Assembly (NCBI GenBank): GCA_002314775.1
Contig: DCHE01000026.1
Coordinates: forward strand, 1 to 26,447
DNA from: Lachnospiraceae bacterium UBA1760
GTDB lineage: Bacteria; Bacillota; Clostridia; Lachnospirales; Lachnospiraceae
Reading direction: 5' to 3'
Length of the DNA: 26,447 nucleotides
Shown: positions 8,050-14,958 of the stretch, one piece after another
How positions within the stretch are numbered: position 1 is the first letter of the stretch
How the letters are laid out: each line of letters begins with the position of its first letter
Made by a program: the position numbers and the translations under genes
The notes under the pieces: generated by a model
Databases searched by the model: none
Seen by the model: only the letters and a program-made list of their open reading frames with translations
What the model was told of the DNA's origin: nothing

Positions 8050-9198
8050 CTAAAGTAATAGTCTTCCTAAAATATCCTTCACATCAGCCTCTTCCACTGC
8101 GTAAGGAACATTTGCTATTGCCTCATTCTCCATAACATCCTTGCTCAGCTCATCGATAAGCTCACTATCTGTGTCTGAGACAATATCTGTATCAATCTTT
8201 ATCTCACTCATAAGCTCATTAATCTCAAGTACAAGTATCTCTGTCCTGAAATCTTCTTTTTTCATAGATGTGCCAAACAGCCTTCTGTATATCTCATAAT
8301 ATTTTCCCTTGTCACAAACACTGTTTAAGCTAAGGATTTCCTCTAGTAAAAGAGCATTTGCTCTTGCAAAGGAAATGTCAAAATTGGCATTCACAGCGCC
8401 TGCCATAGCATGTGCGAGACCAAAACTTGTCCAGGATACTGCAAGTCCTGCAAGAAGTGAGCCCGCAAGCATCTCCTCCGCAGCAGCTATATCGTCTCTT
8501 CTTCCAACATAAGCCCTGATACTATTGCCAAGAAGTTCAAGAGCCTTCTCACACATTGAATCTGTTAGTATGTTGGCATTTGTAGAAATATACGCTTCTA
8601 TCGCATTGGTAATTGCCTCCATACCAAGCTCTGCTGCATTCACCCTGTCCATGTCAAGAATCAATTCAGGGTCAAGAATCGAAAACTCAGGCAGAAGATT
8701 AAAGCTGAATACTGAAAATCTGTAATGATTCTCCTCATCAATAATCTCTGCATAGCCGGTAGTCTCAGAACCCGAACCAGCTGTTGTCGGAACAAATATC
8801 AGTCCCTCAGCAGGTCCCTTAACAACATTTCTTCCCTCGTAATCCTCAATGATTCCACCATATCTTGCAACCGTAGCAACAGCCTTTGAAATATCCATAA
8901 CACTTCCGCCACCGATTGCAATGATTGTATCAGCGCCCGAAGCCTTGTAGGCTGCCTCAGCCTTCTCAACGTTCTTTATTGTTGGTCCACCAATAATATC
9001 TGTAAAAACTGAAACCTCAATTCCTGCATCCTGAAGGAGCTTCCTTGCTCTGTCTACAATTCCCTTAGAAAGGACATTTGGTCCAGAAATAATAAATGCC
9101 TTATTTCCACCCATTTTGCCAAATACTTTAGGTAATTTTTCTAGTGAACCACTACCAAACACGATGTCCTGTGGAACTGAAAAATGAAAATTTTTCAT
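8050..9198 (-). CDS. Iron-ADH-fold protein lacking its metal ligands
   Basis: At 382 residues it has the normal length of the iron-containing alcohol dehydrogenase family. The nucleotide-binding half is intact: FGSGSLEKLP (14-23), IAIGGGSVMDISKA (93-106) and VPTTAGSGSETTGYAE (136-151). The catalytic half aligns readily, but the usual D-A-L-T-H-A-x-E reads MEAITNAIEAY, putting E194 and N198 at the first two ligand positions. The later histidines are replaced by G267 (HAMAG where HAMAH is usual) and F277 (SFARANA where PHGxxNA is usual). Thus at least three, and formally all four, metal ligands are changed. It probably binds NAD(P) but may not be a classical dehydrogenase. There is no signal peptide. 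It sits 45 bases after the GH25 gene and 33 before the lipoprotein gene in the same operon. Confidence 0.87.
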   Translation of the reverse strand: MKNFHFSVPQDIVFGSGSLEKLPKVFGKMGGNKAFIISGPNVLSKGIVDRARKLLQDAGIEVSVFTDIIGGPTIKNVEKAEAAYKASGADTIIAIGGGSVMDISKAVATVARYGGIIEDYEGRNVVKGPAEGLIFVPTTAGSGSETTGYAEIIDEENHYRFSVFSFNLLPEFSILDPELILDMDRVNAAELGMEAITNAIEAYISTNANILTDSMCEKALELLGNSIRAYVGRRDDIAAAEEMLAGSLLAGLAVSWTSFGLAHAMAGAVNANFDISFARANALLLEEILSLNSVCDKGKYYEIYRRLFGTSMKKEDFRTEILVLEINELMSEIKIDTDIVSDTDSELIDELSKDVMENEAIANVPYAVEEADVKDILGRLLL

Positions 9199-9243
9199 AC
9201 CTCAAATTCTCCTCGATTTTTTATCTTATAAAAATAAATCCAA

Positions 9244-10821
9244 TTACCATGCATTGACAAATCCATAGCATTGCTCTTCTAATAAATCTCCGTCATTGTC
9301 ATATACTCTGAATAAGGTCCAGTAATATCCATATATTGGTTGCCACAAAGCCCAAAATGAATTAGTTCCTGTCTCACATATTCCAGTAGACCATACCCAG
9401 GTCTGAAGATTACAGTCGTAGATGAGAAGCTCAAATTTTAAATCTGTTCCCGCATAATCCTTAGTCTTAAGGCCTATGAGATAGCCCCCTCCCTGACCGG
9501 TGTAAGGCATCTGGCAGGTAGCCTCGATTACGCCAATAAAATATGTATCTGTTGCATAGCTCTCATACGCAGGCATCTCCTTTAGTCGCACCTTTCCAAC
9601 CAGGGTTAAATCTCCCTGCAAATTCGGATTCCAGTCAAATATTGGATTAGTGCTCCAGTCCTGAATTTTATGATAGGTTTTACCTTTATCATTTGTTACC
9701 CAGAAGCTGTATTCCATTGTGTATCCATAGGTTCCATATGCCTGAAGATATCCGGATATAAGATTTCCTCCATCATCATCTATCCACAATGCTCTTGCCG
9801 CACAGGTTACACCAACACCCGGCTCATACTCAAAGTCAACATCAGTATGATTAGGAATACCGTCAATCAATCCGTCATCACTGAACTGCCAGATATCATA
9901 TCTTCCTGTGTAGCTTGTCTCTGCGCCCTCAAGAATAGCCTGAGCATGACTTGTATAGTTCTTTGGATACTGGGCAACCCACATCTTATACATATTCTCC
10001 ATCTTAGATGCTTCCCAGTTATTATTGTATCTGAAACCACCCTTACTAGCGTACATCATCGGAGTATAACCATATGCTCTGATTGCATCCAGAAAGGCGT
10101 AGGCGCAGTCATTTCTCTGTCGGTAGGTAATATTATGATTTCTGTAGGTTTCATTTTCCCATGCCTCATAATCATAAGCAATCGGATAAGTAACTGGAAT
10201 ATCATACTTCTTTATCATGCTGATTACATAAGCAGCCTCTTCTCTTGCCTCATCCTCGTTCAATGCAGTTGCAGAGAAATAAAGTCCAATATGAACACCT
10301 GCCGCTTTTGCATTTTTTACATTATTCTCGAACTGTCCATCCATTACGATCTTTCCAGTTCCGCTTCCACGGTAACCAACACGGATAATTGCAAAATAAA
10401 CTCCTGCATTCTTGGCCTTTACCCAGTCGATAGTACCCTGTCCTCTGTAAACATCTACACCCCAGGCTCTGATCTTCTTTGAGGCACCCCTATTAATCTC
10501 GCTGGTAATTGATCCCATATCGAGAGTATCCTTATGGTTATCTGTATCTCCATCCTTAACTGGATTTTCTCCGCTCTCGGCAACCTGGCCCATCGAGCCT
10601 GGATCCTCTGAGGCATCGTCAATCTCAGTTATCTCGCTTGTAAACTGATAATTATCTATCATATCTATCAGTTCCTTGTCTCTTGCACTAGCCTTGTCCT
10701 CCATCGAAGTCTCTGATACTTCATTTCCCTTTGCCAAGGCAGCTCCCATTGGTGAAAGACCTGCTATAGCCATGGAAACAGACATAACAATCGCAGTTAG
10801 TATCCTTTTTGTTTTTTTCAT
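9244..10821 (-). CDS. Secreted GH25 lysozyme with tandem C-terminal modules
   Basis: Predicted N-acetylmuramidase, 525 residues. A signal peptide (cleavage near 30) is followed by an acidic low-complexity linker (31-115). The GH25 domain spans about 118-335: WGVDVYRGQGTIDW (120-133, D123), AYDYEAW (215-221, catalytic D217 and E219), MWVAQY (280-285) and DIWQFS with GIPNHTDVDF (309-330). GH25 enzymes cut the MurNAc-GlcNAc bond of peptidoglycan. The C-terminus (about 340-525) holds two beta-rich units. The last 92 residues match the end of the GH9 cellulase closely (TCQMP, GGYLIGL, YGYYWTLFRVYD, YGF-N). The start at 10821 follows AAAGGAG. It may remodel the wall to let surface enzymes assemble, or be tethered with them. 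An autolysin or defence role is also possible. Confidence 0.92.
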   Translation of the reverse strand: MKKTKRILTAIVMSVSMAIAGLSPMGAALAKGNEVSETSMEDKASARDKELIDMIDNYQFTSEITEIDDASEDPGSMGQVAESGENPVKDGDTDNHKDTLDMGSITSEINRGASKKIRAWGVDVYRGQGTIDWVKAKNAGVYFAIIRVGYRGSGTGKIVMDGQFENNVKNAKAAGVHIGLYFSATALNEDEAREEAAYVISMIKKYDIPVTYPIAYDYEAWENETYRNHNITYRQRNDCAYAFLDAIRAYGYTPMMYASKGGFRYNNNWEASKMENMYKMWVAQYPKNYTSHAQAILEGAETSYTGRYDIWQFSDDGLIDGIPNHTDVDFEYEPGVGVTCAARALWIDDDGGNLISGYLQAYGTYGYTMEYSFWVTNDKGKTYHKIQDWSTNPIFDWNPNLQGDLTLVGKVRLKEMPAYESYATDTYFIGVIEATCQMPYTGQGGGYLIGLKTKDYAGTDLKFELLIYDCNLQTWVWSTGICETGTNSFWALWQPIYGYYWTLFRVYDNDGDLLEEQCYGFVNAW

Positions 10822-10874
10822 TCGAACAACTCCTTTTTTCTTTCTGTCATTATAAGTGGCAAAAATGTTCCCTT

Positions 10875-11414
10875 TTACGACAAATCATATACCTTTACTT
10901 CACAGTTTTTAATACCGAAGGCCGCAAATTCTTCATTTGTCATATCGTTAAAATATGACTCAATCACTCTTGAAATACCATTGTGAGCTACAAGAAGATA
11001 GGTTTTATCCTCTTCCTTTTTCAAATCATCCAGCAAATTGTAGATTCTCTGACAAAGATGCAGCATGGTTTCCCCGTTTCCATAGTGATTAATAAAATTC
11101 GACTTGTCCTTCTTAAATATCTCGCCATTTCTGGCAGTTCCCTCATATTTTCCGAAGCTTTGTTCCTTGAGCCTATCCTCTACCCTCATCGGGATACCGG
11201 TCACCTCGGCAATATGCTCTGCAGTATCTTTTGCTCTTACGAGTGGTGAGCAAAGAATCTCATCAATTCCATAATCACCGTCTCTTATAATCTCTCCAAG
11301 CTCTATTGCCTGCCTGTGACCAAGCTCTGTAAGCTCTATATCTGTAGCTCCACATATTTTGTTCTCGACATTCCAGACTGTTTGTCCATGCCTGGTAAAA
11401 TATAACTTTCCCAT
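10875..11414 (-). CDS. Histidine phosphatase (phosphoglycerate mutase family)
   Basis: Cytosolic phosphatase of the RHG superfamily, 179 residues. The catalytic motif FTRHGQTVWN (6-15) supplies the phosphorylated histidine. CSPLVRAKDTAEHI (about 55-68) gives the second arginine, LKEQSFGKYEG (about 83-93) the acid residue region, and LVAHNGI (about 140-146) the second catalytic histidine. The length fits GpmB or CobC-like phosphatases rather than dPGM. The substrate is unknown, and no cobalamin genes are nearby to support CobC. The start at 11414 follows AAAGGA. It is second in the proposed operon, 43 bases after the SseB-like gene and 53 before the GH25 gene. Confidence 0.9.
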   Translation of the reverse strand: MGKLYFTRHGQTVWNVENKICGATDIELTELGHRQAIELGEIIRDGDYGIDEILCSPLVRAKDTAEHIAEVTGIPMRVEDRLKEQSFGKYEGTARNGEIFKKDKSNFINHYGNGETMLHLCQRIYNLLDDLKKEEDKTYLLVAHNGISRVIESYFNDMTNEEFAAFGIKNCEVKVYDLS

Positions 11415-11457
11415 TGCTTTTCCTTTTTTCGTAATAAATAAGCTATTCTAACTCTTA

Positions 11458-13434
11458 TTACTCCTCTGTAGTATCGGAAGCTTCGGTTTTCTCTCCGGCT
11501 GCAGCATTTTTATCAGCAACGAAAAGCTTAACCTTATCCTTTGCCATCTTCTCAAGACTCTCTCTAACCTGCGCAACAAGTGCAAATGACACTCCGCCCG
11601 GGTTAATAACTCCGCCTGAAATCTTCTCCATCTCTGGAAGAAGTTCATCGTAGGTGACAATTGCAACTCTCGCATTCTCACCAAACATACTTCTCATAGA
11701 AGCTACATCTGTGTAAAGAGGCACAAACTCTTTGTCTCCATTTCTGACTGTTCTAAAGGTCATCTTCTTATTGTCACTCAAAACCGTGAGTGGCTTATAT
11801 TCCTCTCCTCCATAGAATGGTGGATAAGGCTTTTCAGAATCAAGCGCATTCTGATATATCTTCATAGCTCCCTCAGTAAAGTGGAAGCATCTGTCCTTTC
11901 TTACATGCTTTTCCTGCTCACCCTGATACATCATTGGCACCACAAATAAGGTCTCCTTAATTGTGTGGCTTGCAGCACTCCAGTAGGTAAGCGCCATAGC
12001 TCTATACTCATCCCTTGGAATAGGAGCAACCTGGCTGTATCTTATGAGTGTGTTAACAAGACTGCTTCCTGAATATCCTGTTCCTTTAACCTTTGAATCC
12101 TCGAAGTAGTCATCTCTTGTAGCATTGATTCGTCCGTTAATGAGAATCCTTACTATACCAAGAGGATACCAGGTTCTCATCACAGCAATAAACTCATCCT
12201 TTGAGTATTCCTTTACAAATAAATTCAGTTCCTTATTGGTCTCAACCATATTGTCTGCATCAACCCTATTTGTATATAGGAAGGTATTGCCCTTTGCATC
12301 CACAGCCGGATAAAGTCCGCCGTAAACATTTGACATGATAAGGAAGAACTTATCATGCTTGTCGATGATAGACTTGAAGCTTTCAGGTCTGAAATAGGTG
12401 TCCATCATAAGCCTTGTGATAGACAGTCCCTCTCGTCCTGGATTTACTGCAATACCTGCAATATCCGTTGAGTTCTTGATAGTTGCAAGATAACAATTCT
12501 CAAGACTCTCCTCCAGATAATCAGTATGATCCTTGAAGAAGCTTGCTGCTGCATCTCTGTCCGTAAACAGAACAGCCCACTTGTTTCCATTGCTGTCCTT
12601 TATGCACCTTGCTCTAAATGGACCCTCGCCCTTTTTCTCCTCATCTACCCATGAAATAGGCACAAAATTGCTCTTTCCTGTATTTGCAAGGTCGATAATC
12701 ATTGTATAGTTACACTTTGCTCTGTCCTCGTCCCCGAGAATTGGCATTCTCTGCATGAAATACTGCATCTTTGTCACAGCATTTGCATTGCGAGGCATCT
12801 CTATATCTTCCTCAATAAGAGTTCTTGTCTCTATCTTTAATCTTGAGCCCTCAACTGCAATATACTTTGCGCCCTGATTATACATCTTCTTAAGCTCATC
12901 CGAATTCTTCTTAGCTGGAACAATGTAAAATGGTCCCTGCTCCGAATTGTTCTCCTCAAGATACTTCTTTACTTCCTTCGCTCTGATATCATCTATATAT
13001 GCCAGAATTGTATCAACCTCAAGTCTGAAAGGAGTATGTGTCTTCTCTGTACAGATGAAATTAAGAGTTGCATCATTTACTCTCTCGGCTGCAATCTCTA
13101 ATACCTTGTCTCTTTTTTCCTCAAACTTTGGTACATTCTCATCAGACTCATCAGCCTTCTCAAGAATTGCATTGATGCTGTTGTAGACAATAGAAAGCTC
13201 AGCATAGTCAAGTCCTTCTACCTCATCAGTAAATACACTGTCGTTAAGAACAAATCTCTCCACGATATCATTTACTCTTATCTGAGGTGGTGCCTCAAAA
13301 ATGTTTCTTGCCTGAATGTACTCCTTCTCCTCTTTTTTGTCTGAAAGAACATCATCAAACAAATCGTCCTTTGGCTTTTCAATCTCCGGCTTTATATTCT
13401 TTCTGCTATCTCTTGCTTTTCCGAATAATCCCAT
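11458..13434 (-). CDS. Large cytosolic protein with repeated SseB-like segments
   Basis: The product is 658 residues, with no signal peptide or membrane segment. At least two segments resemble the SseB N-terminal domain, which shows a FTD strand-helix and a later NPG turn. The first has NKWAVLFTDRDAAASFF (284-300) and IAGIAVNPGREGLSI (325-339). The second has EFVPLYTDVASMRSMF (569-584) and GGVINPGGVSFAL (607-619). PFYIVPAKKNSDELKKMY (168-185) may mark another partial copy. The N-terminal 50 residues are charged and the C-terminus is Ala/Glu/Thr-rich. The role of SseB-like domains outside secretion systems is not established, so no function is proposed. The ATG at 13434 is about 12 bases past AAAGGA. 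It is the first gene of the operon, with a clear promoter at 13544-13572. Confidence 0.8.
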   Translation of the reverse strand: MGLFGKARDSRKNIKPEIEKPKDDLFDDVLSDKKEEKEYIQARNIFEAPPQIRVNDIVERFVLNDSVFTDEVEGLDYAELSIVYNSINAILEKADESDENVPKFEEKRDKVLEIAAERVNDATLNFICTEKTHTPFRLEVDTILAYIDDIRAKEVKKYLEENNSEQGPFYIVPAKKNSDELKKMYNQGAKYIAVEGSRLKIETRTLIEEDIEMPRNANAVTKMQYFMQRMPILGDEDRAKCNYTMIIDLANTGKSNFVPISWVDEEKKGEGPFRARCIKDSNGNKWAVLFTDRDAAASFFKDHTDYLEESLENCYLATIKNSTDIAGIAVNPGREGLSITRLMMDTYFRPESFKSIIDKHDKFFLIMSNVYGGLYPAVDAKGNTFLYTNRVDADNMVETNKELNLFVKEYSKDEFIAVMRTWYPLGIVRILINGRINATRDDYFEDSKVKGTGYSGSSLVNTLIRYSQVAPIPRDEYRAMALTYWSAASHTIKETLFVVPMMYQGEQEKHVRKDRCFHFTEGAMKIYQNALDSEKPYPPFYGGEEYKPLTVLSDNKKMTFRTVRNGDKEFVPLYTDVASMRSMFGENARVAIVTYDELLPEMEKISGGVINPGGVSFALVAQVRESLEKMAKDKVKLFVADKNAAAGEKTEASDTTEE

Positions 13435-13501
13435 TATTATGTAAATTCCTTTCCTAGGTAATTAGTTTTTCTTTGTAGCGCATATCTAATACTCGTCAGA
13501 T

Positions 13502-13515
13502 ATAGGTAAACCTAT
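13502..13515. promoter_or_regulatory. Palindrome in the leader of the operon, possible operator
   Basis: ATAGGT and ACCTAT form a perfect 14-base palindrome with a 2-base centre. It lies about 20-35 bases downstream of the predicted start of transcription of the minus-strand operon. The position suits a repressor roadblock, but no known regulator consensus was recognised. Confidence 0.35.
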
Positions 13516-13543
13516 GCTAGTATATAGTATCGCTTAATTTTAT

Positions 13544-13572
13544 ATTGTACCAAAAACATTTATTTTGTACAA
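13544..13572 (-). promoter_or_regulatory. Predicted promoter of the eight-gene operon
   Basis: On the minus strand, TTGTAC (13572-13567) and TACAAT (13549-13544) are separated by 17 bases. Transcription would begin near 13537, leaving a leader of about 100 bases before the SseB-like gene. It is divergent from the Rrf2 promoter, with about 20 bases between the -35 boxes. Confidence 0.6.
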
Positions 13573-13576
13573 GAAA

Positions 13577-13600
13577 AAGATAGGCTCACTTGCCTATCTT
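13577..13600 (-). terminator. Orphan hairpin between divergent promoters
   Basis: AAGATAGGC (13577-13585) and GCCTATCTT (13592-13600) form a perfect 9-bp stem with a 6-base loop. On the minus strand it is followed by TTTTTCTTG, which looks like an intrinsic terminator. No minus-strand gene ends here, so it would stop antisense transcription coming through the Rrf2 gene. The -35 box of the Rrf2 promoter lies inside one arm. Confidence 0.5.
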
Positions 13601-13618
13601 AATAACTAATGCTATTAT
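13590..13618 (+). promoter_or_regulatory. Predicted promoter of the Rrf2 regulator gene
   Basis: TTGCCT (13590-13595) and TATTAT (13613-13618) are separated by 17 bases on the plus strand, upstream of the Rrf2-type gene. The AT-rich bases just downstream could hold an autoregulatory site, as is common for this family, but no defined operator was recognised. Confidence 0.5.
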
Positions 13619-13685
13619 ACTGTATATCGAAGCTAACCACGTCAGTGAGTTATCATTATTTCATTAACCGTTGGAGGAAATACCT

Positions 13686-14111
13686 ATGAAAATTTCGACA
13701 CGCGGCAGATATGCATTAAGAATAATGCTAGAGCTTGCAAAGGAAAATGCAGACTCCTACATTTCTCTTAAGGATCTTTCCGAAAAACAAAGCATTTCAA
13801 AAAAATACCTAGAGCAGATAATTCCTTCTTTAAATAAAAGCGGACTCCTTGTCACCACTCGTGGCAACCAGGGTGGCTACAGATTATCTAAAAGTCCTAA
13901 GGACATCACAGTGTACGATATCATAGTCAGTGCAGAGGGTTGCCTCTCTCCTGTAGAATGCATCAAGGATGACGGAATCGACTGTGAAAGAAAGGACTGC
14001 TGTCTGACACTCCCTGTTTGGAAGGGACTGTATGATGTAATCTCAAACTACCTGAAAAAAATAACTCTTCAGGATGTGCTTGACAATAAAGCGAACGACC
14101 TTAATATGTAA
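13686..14111 (+). CDS. Rrf2 family transcriptional regulator
   Basis: DNA-binding regulator of 141 residues. The N-terminus MKISTRGRYALRIMLELA and the winged helix (SLKDLSEKQSISKKYLEQI, about 27-45, then VTTRGNQGGYRLSK, 56-69) are typical of Rrf2/IscR/CymR proteins. C86, C92 and C100, with an extra C105-C106 pair, lie where IscR-type proteins bind an iron-sulphur cluster. The spacing (x5, then x7) differs slightly from IscR (x5, x5). It may sense Fe-S status, redox or cysteine supply. The start at 13686 has GGAGG 8 bases upstream; an in-frame TTG at 13671 overlaps that site and is rejected. No iscS or nifU gene is adjacent. Its divergent neighbour is the eight-gene operon, a possible target. 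Confidence 0.92.
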   Translation: MKISTRGRYALRIMLELAKENADSYISLKDLSEKQSISKKYLEQIIPSLNKSGLLVTTRGNQGGYRLSKSPKDITVYDIIVSAEGCLSPVECIKDDGIDCERKDCCLTLPVWKGLYDVISNYLKKITLQDVLDNKANDLNM

Positions 14112-14116
14112 TTAAA

Positions 14117-14154
14117 AAAGCATGCCGTTAATTCAAAATTCAACGGCATGCTTT
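14117..14154. terminator. Bidirectional terminator with a coding arm
   Basis: A perfect 13-bp stem (14117-14129 with 14142-14154) encloses a 12-base loop. On the plus strand it ends the Rrf2 gene. On the minus strand it is followed by TTTTTTAATTAC and ends the TIGR03915 gene. The minus-strand stop codon (14135-14133) lies in the loop, so one arm encodes the last residues KHAV of that protein. Confidence 0.85.
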
Positions 14155-14891
14155 CTCATCCATATTGGGAACATGTTCCTCTGGCACTCATAATTCTCTC
14201 TCTCTTTAATTCCGATGACATTAAAGAAATCCTTCCACATATCAGTAAACCTGTCCCCCATCTCCTCTATCTCCTTAAGAGTCTTAAACTCCGAGTCACT
14301 CAGATACCTGATATAATTATCCTGGTTCATAGGATGAACCACGGCAAATCTCCTCACATCATCAATTATCATCCAGTGTTCAGAGGGCATTCTGTCTGCA
14401 AAATGATTGGCAACAAGCATAATGACATTGCTTTTCGGTTCAAGATGGCACACATATACCCTGTTATCGACTGACGTAAACCTCGCAAATTCCCTGAAAA
14501 AATGAGCCTCTCCTCCAACTCGCTTTCTGATTTTCATTATCCTTTCCACTGCTGGAATAGTGAGCATCCTTGTAACCTCACTGCCCTTAGCAAAGCCCAC
14601 TCTGAGAAAATCATAGATTGCCTGAATTGAATCCTCCTCCACGGAAAGTGCTGCATAGTATACGCAAATGTATGCTTCCCTGGATATACTTCCCTGAATT
14701 GACCTTACAACCTTTCTCACCTTCTCGTAATCAGCATCAACATGTACATACTCATCGAAAAGTCTTGGCTCAAGAATCGGCTCCTTCAAAAAGCCCACAT
14801 TCTCGTGACCGTTCTCTAGTGCCCATGCCCAGCCATCATAAATTGCAGTCATGATATCTTCAAATCTATCTCTAAATGTATAATATCGCAT
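14133..14891 (-). CDS. TIGR03915 family probable DNA repair protein
   Basis: The product is 252 residues and belongs to the DUF4130/TIGR03915 family. Members are nearly always encoded beside a TIGR03916 radical SAM protein, as here, and are thought to take part in DNA repair or modification; the reaction is not known. Features seen are the N-terminal FEDIMTAIYDGWAWALE, then RSIQGSISREAYICVYYAALS, a central helical repeat and the conserved C-terminal QRNMFPIWMRKH. There is no signal peptide. The start at 14891 has AAAGGA about 9 bases upstream. It follows the radical SAM gene by 55 bases and is probably on the same SOS-regulated transcript. Its last codons overlap the terminator stem. Confidence 0.85.
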   Translation of the reverse strand: MRYYTFRDRFEDIMTAIYDGWAWALENGHENVGFLKEPILEPRLFDEYVHVDADYEKVRKVVRSIQGSISREAYICVYYAALSVEEDSIQAIYDFLRVGFAKGSEVTRMLTIPAVERIMKIRKRVGGEAHFFREFARFTSVDNRVYVCHLEPKSNVIMLVANHFADRMPSEHWMIIDDVRRFAVVHPMNQDNYIRYLSDSEFKTLKEIEEMGDRFTDMWKDFFNVIGIKERENYECQRNMFPIWMRKHAVEF

Positions 14892-14906
14892 GGTTCACCA
14901 TCCTTT

Positions 14907-14958
14907 AACTATCATTGATTAACTTTCATTGATTAGCTTGCATTGATTAACTCACATT
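14907..14958. repeat. 14-bp tandem repeat between the repair genes
   Basis: About 3.7 copies of a 14-base unit of form AACTNNCATTGATT lie at 14907-14920, 14921-14934, 14935-14948 and 14949-14958. The array starts within the end of the radical SAM gene, covering its stop codon, and ends at the ribosome binding site of the next gene. It is too short and regular to be a CRISPR array. Confidence 0.7.

Noticed and set aside
8050..9198. Pseudogene status of the iron-ADH homologue
   Set aside because: The frame is full length and its nucleotide-binding motifs are intact, with a good ribosome binding site and operon position. The changes are confined to ligand positions.
9670..10482. Long plus-strand open frame opposite the GH25 gene
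   Set aside because: It lies wholly antisense to a well-supported gene, has Cys/Ile/Ser-rich composition with no recognisable domain, and lacks a ribosome binding site.
10875..11414. Assignment of the histidine phosphatase as CobC (alpha-ribazole phosphatase)
   Set aside because: The motifs are common to the whole superfamily and no cobalamin genes are nearby.
14907..14958. Short regular repeats considered as a CRISPR array
   Set aside because: The unit is 14 bases with no unique spacers, and no cas genes are present.
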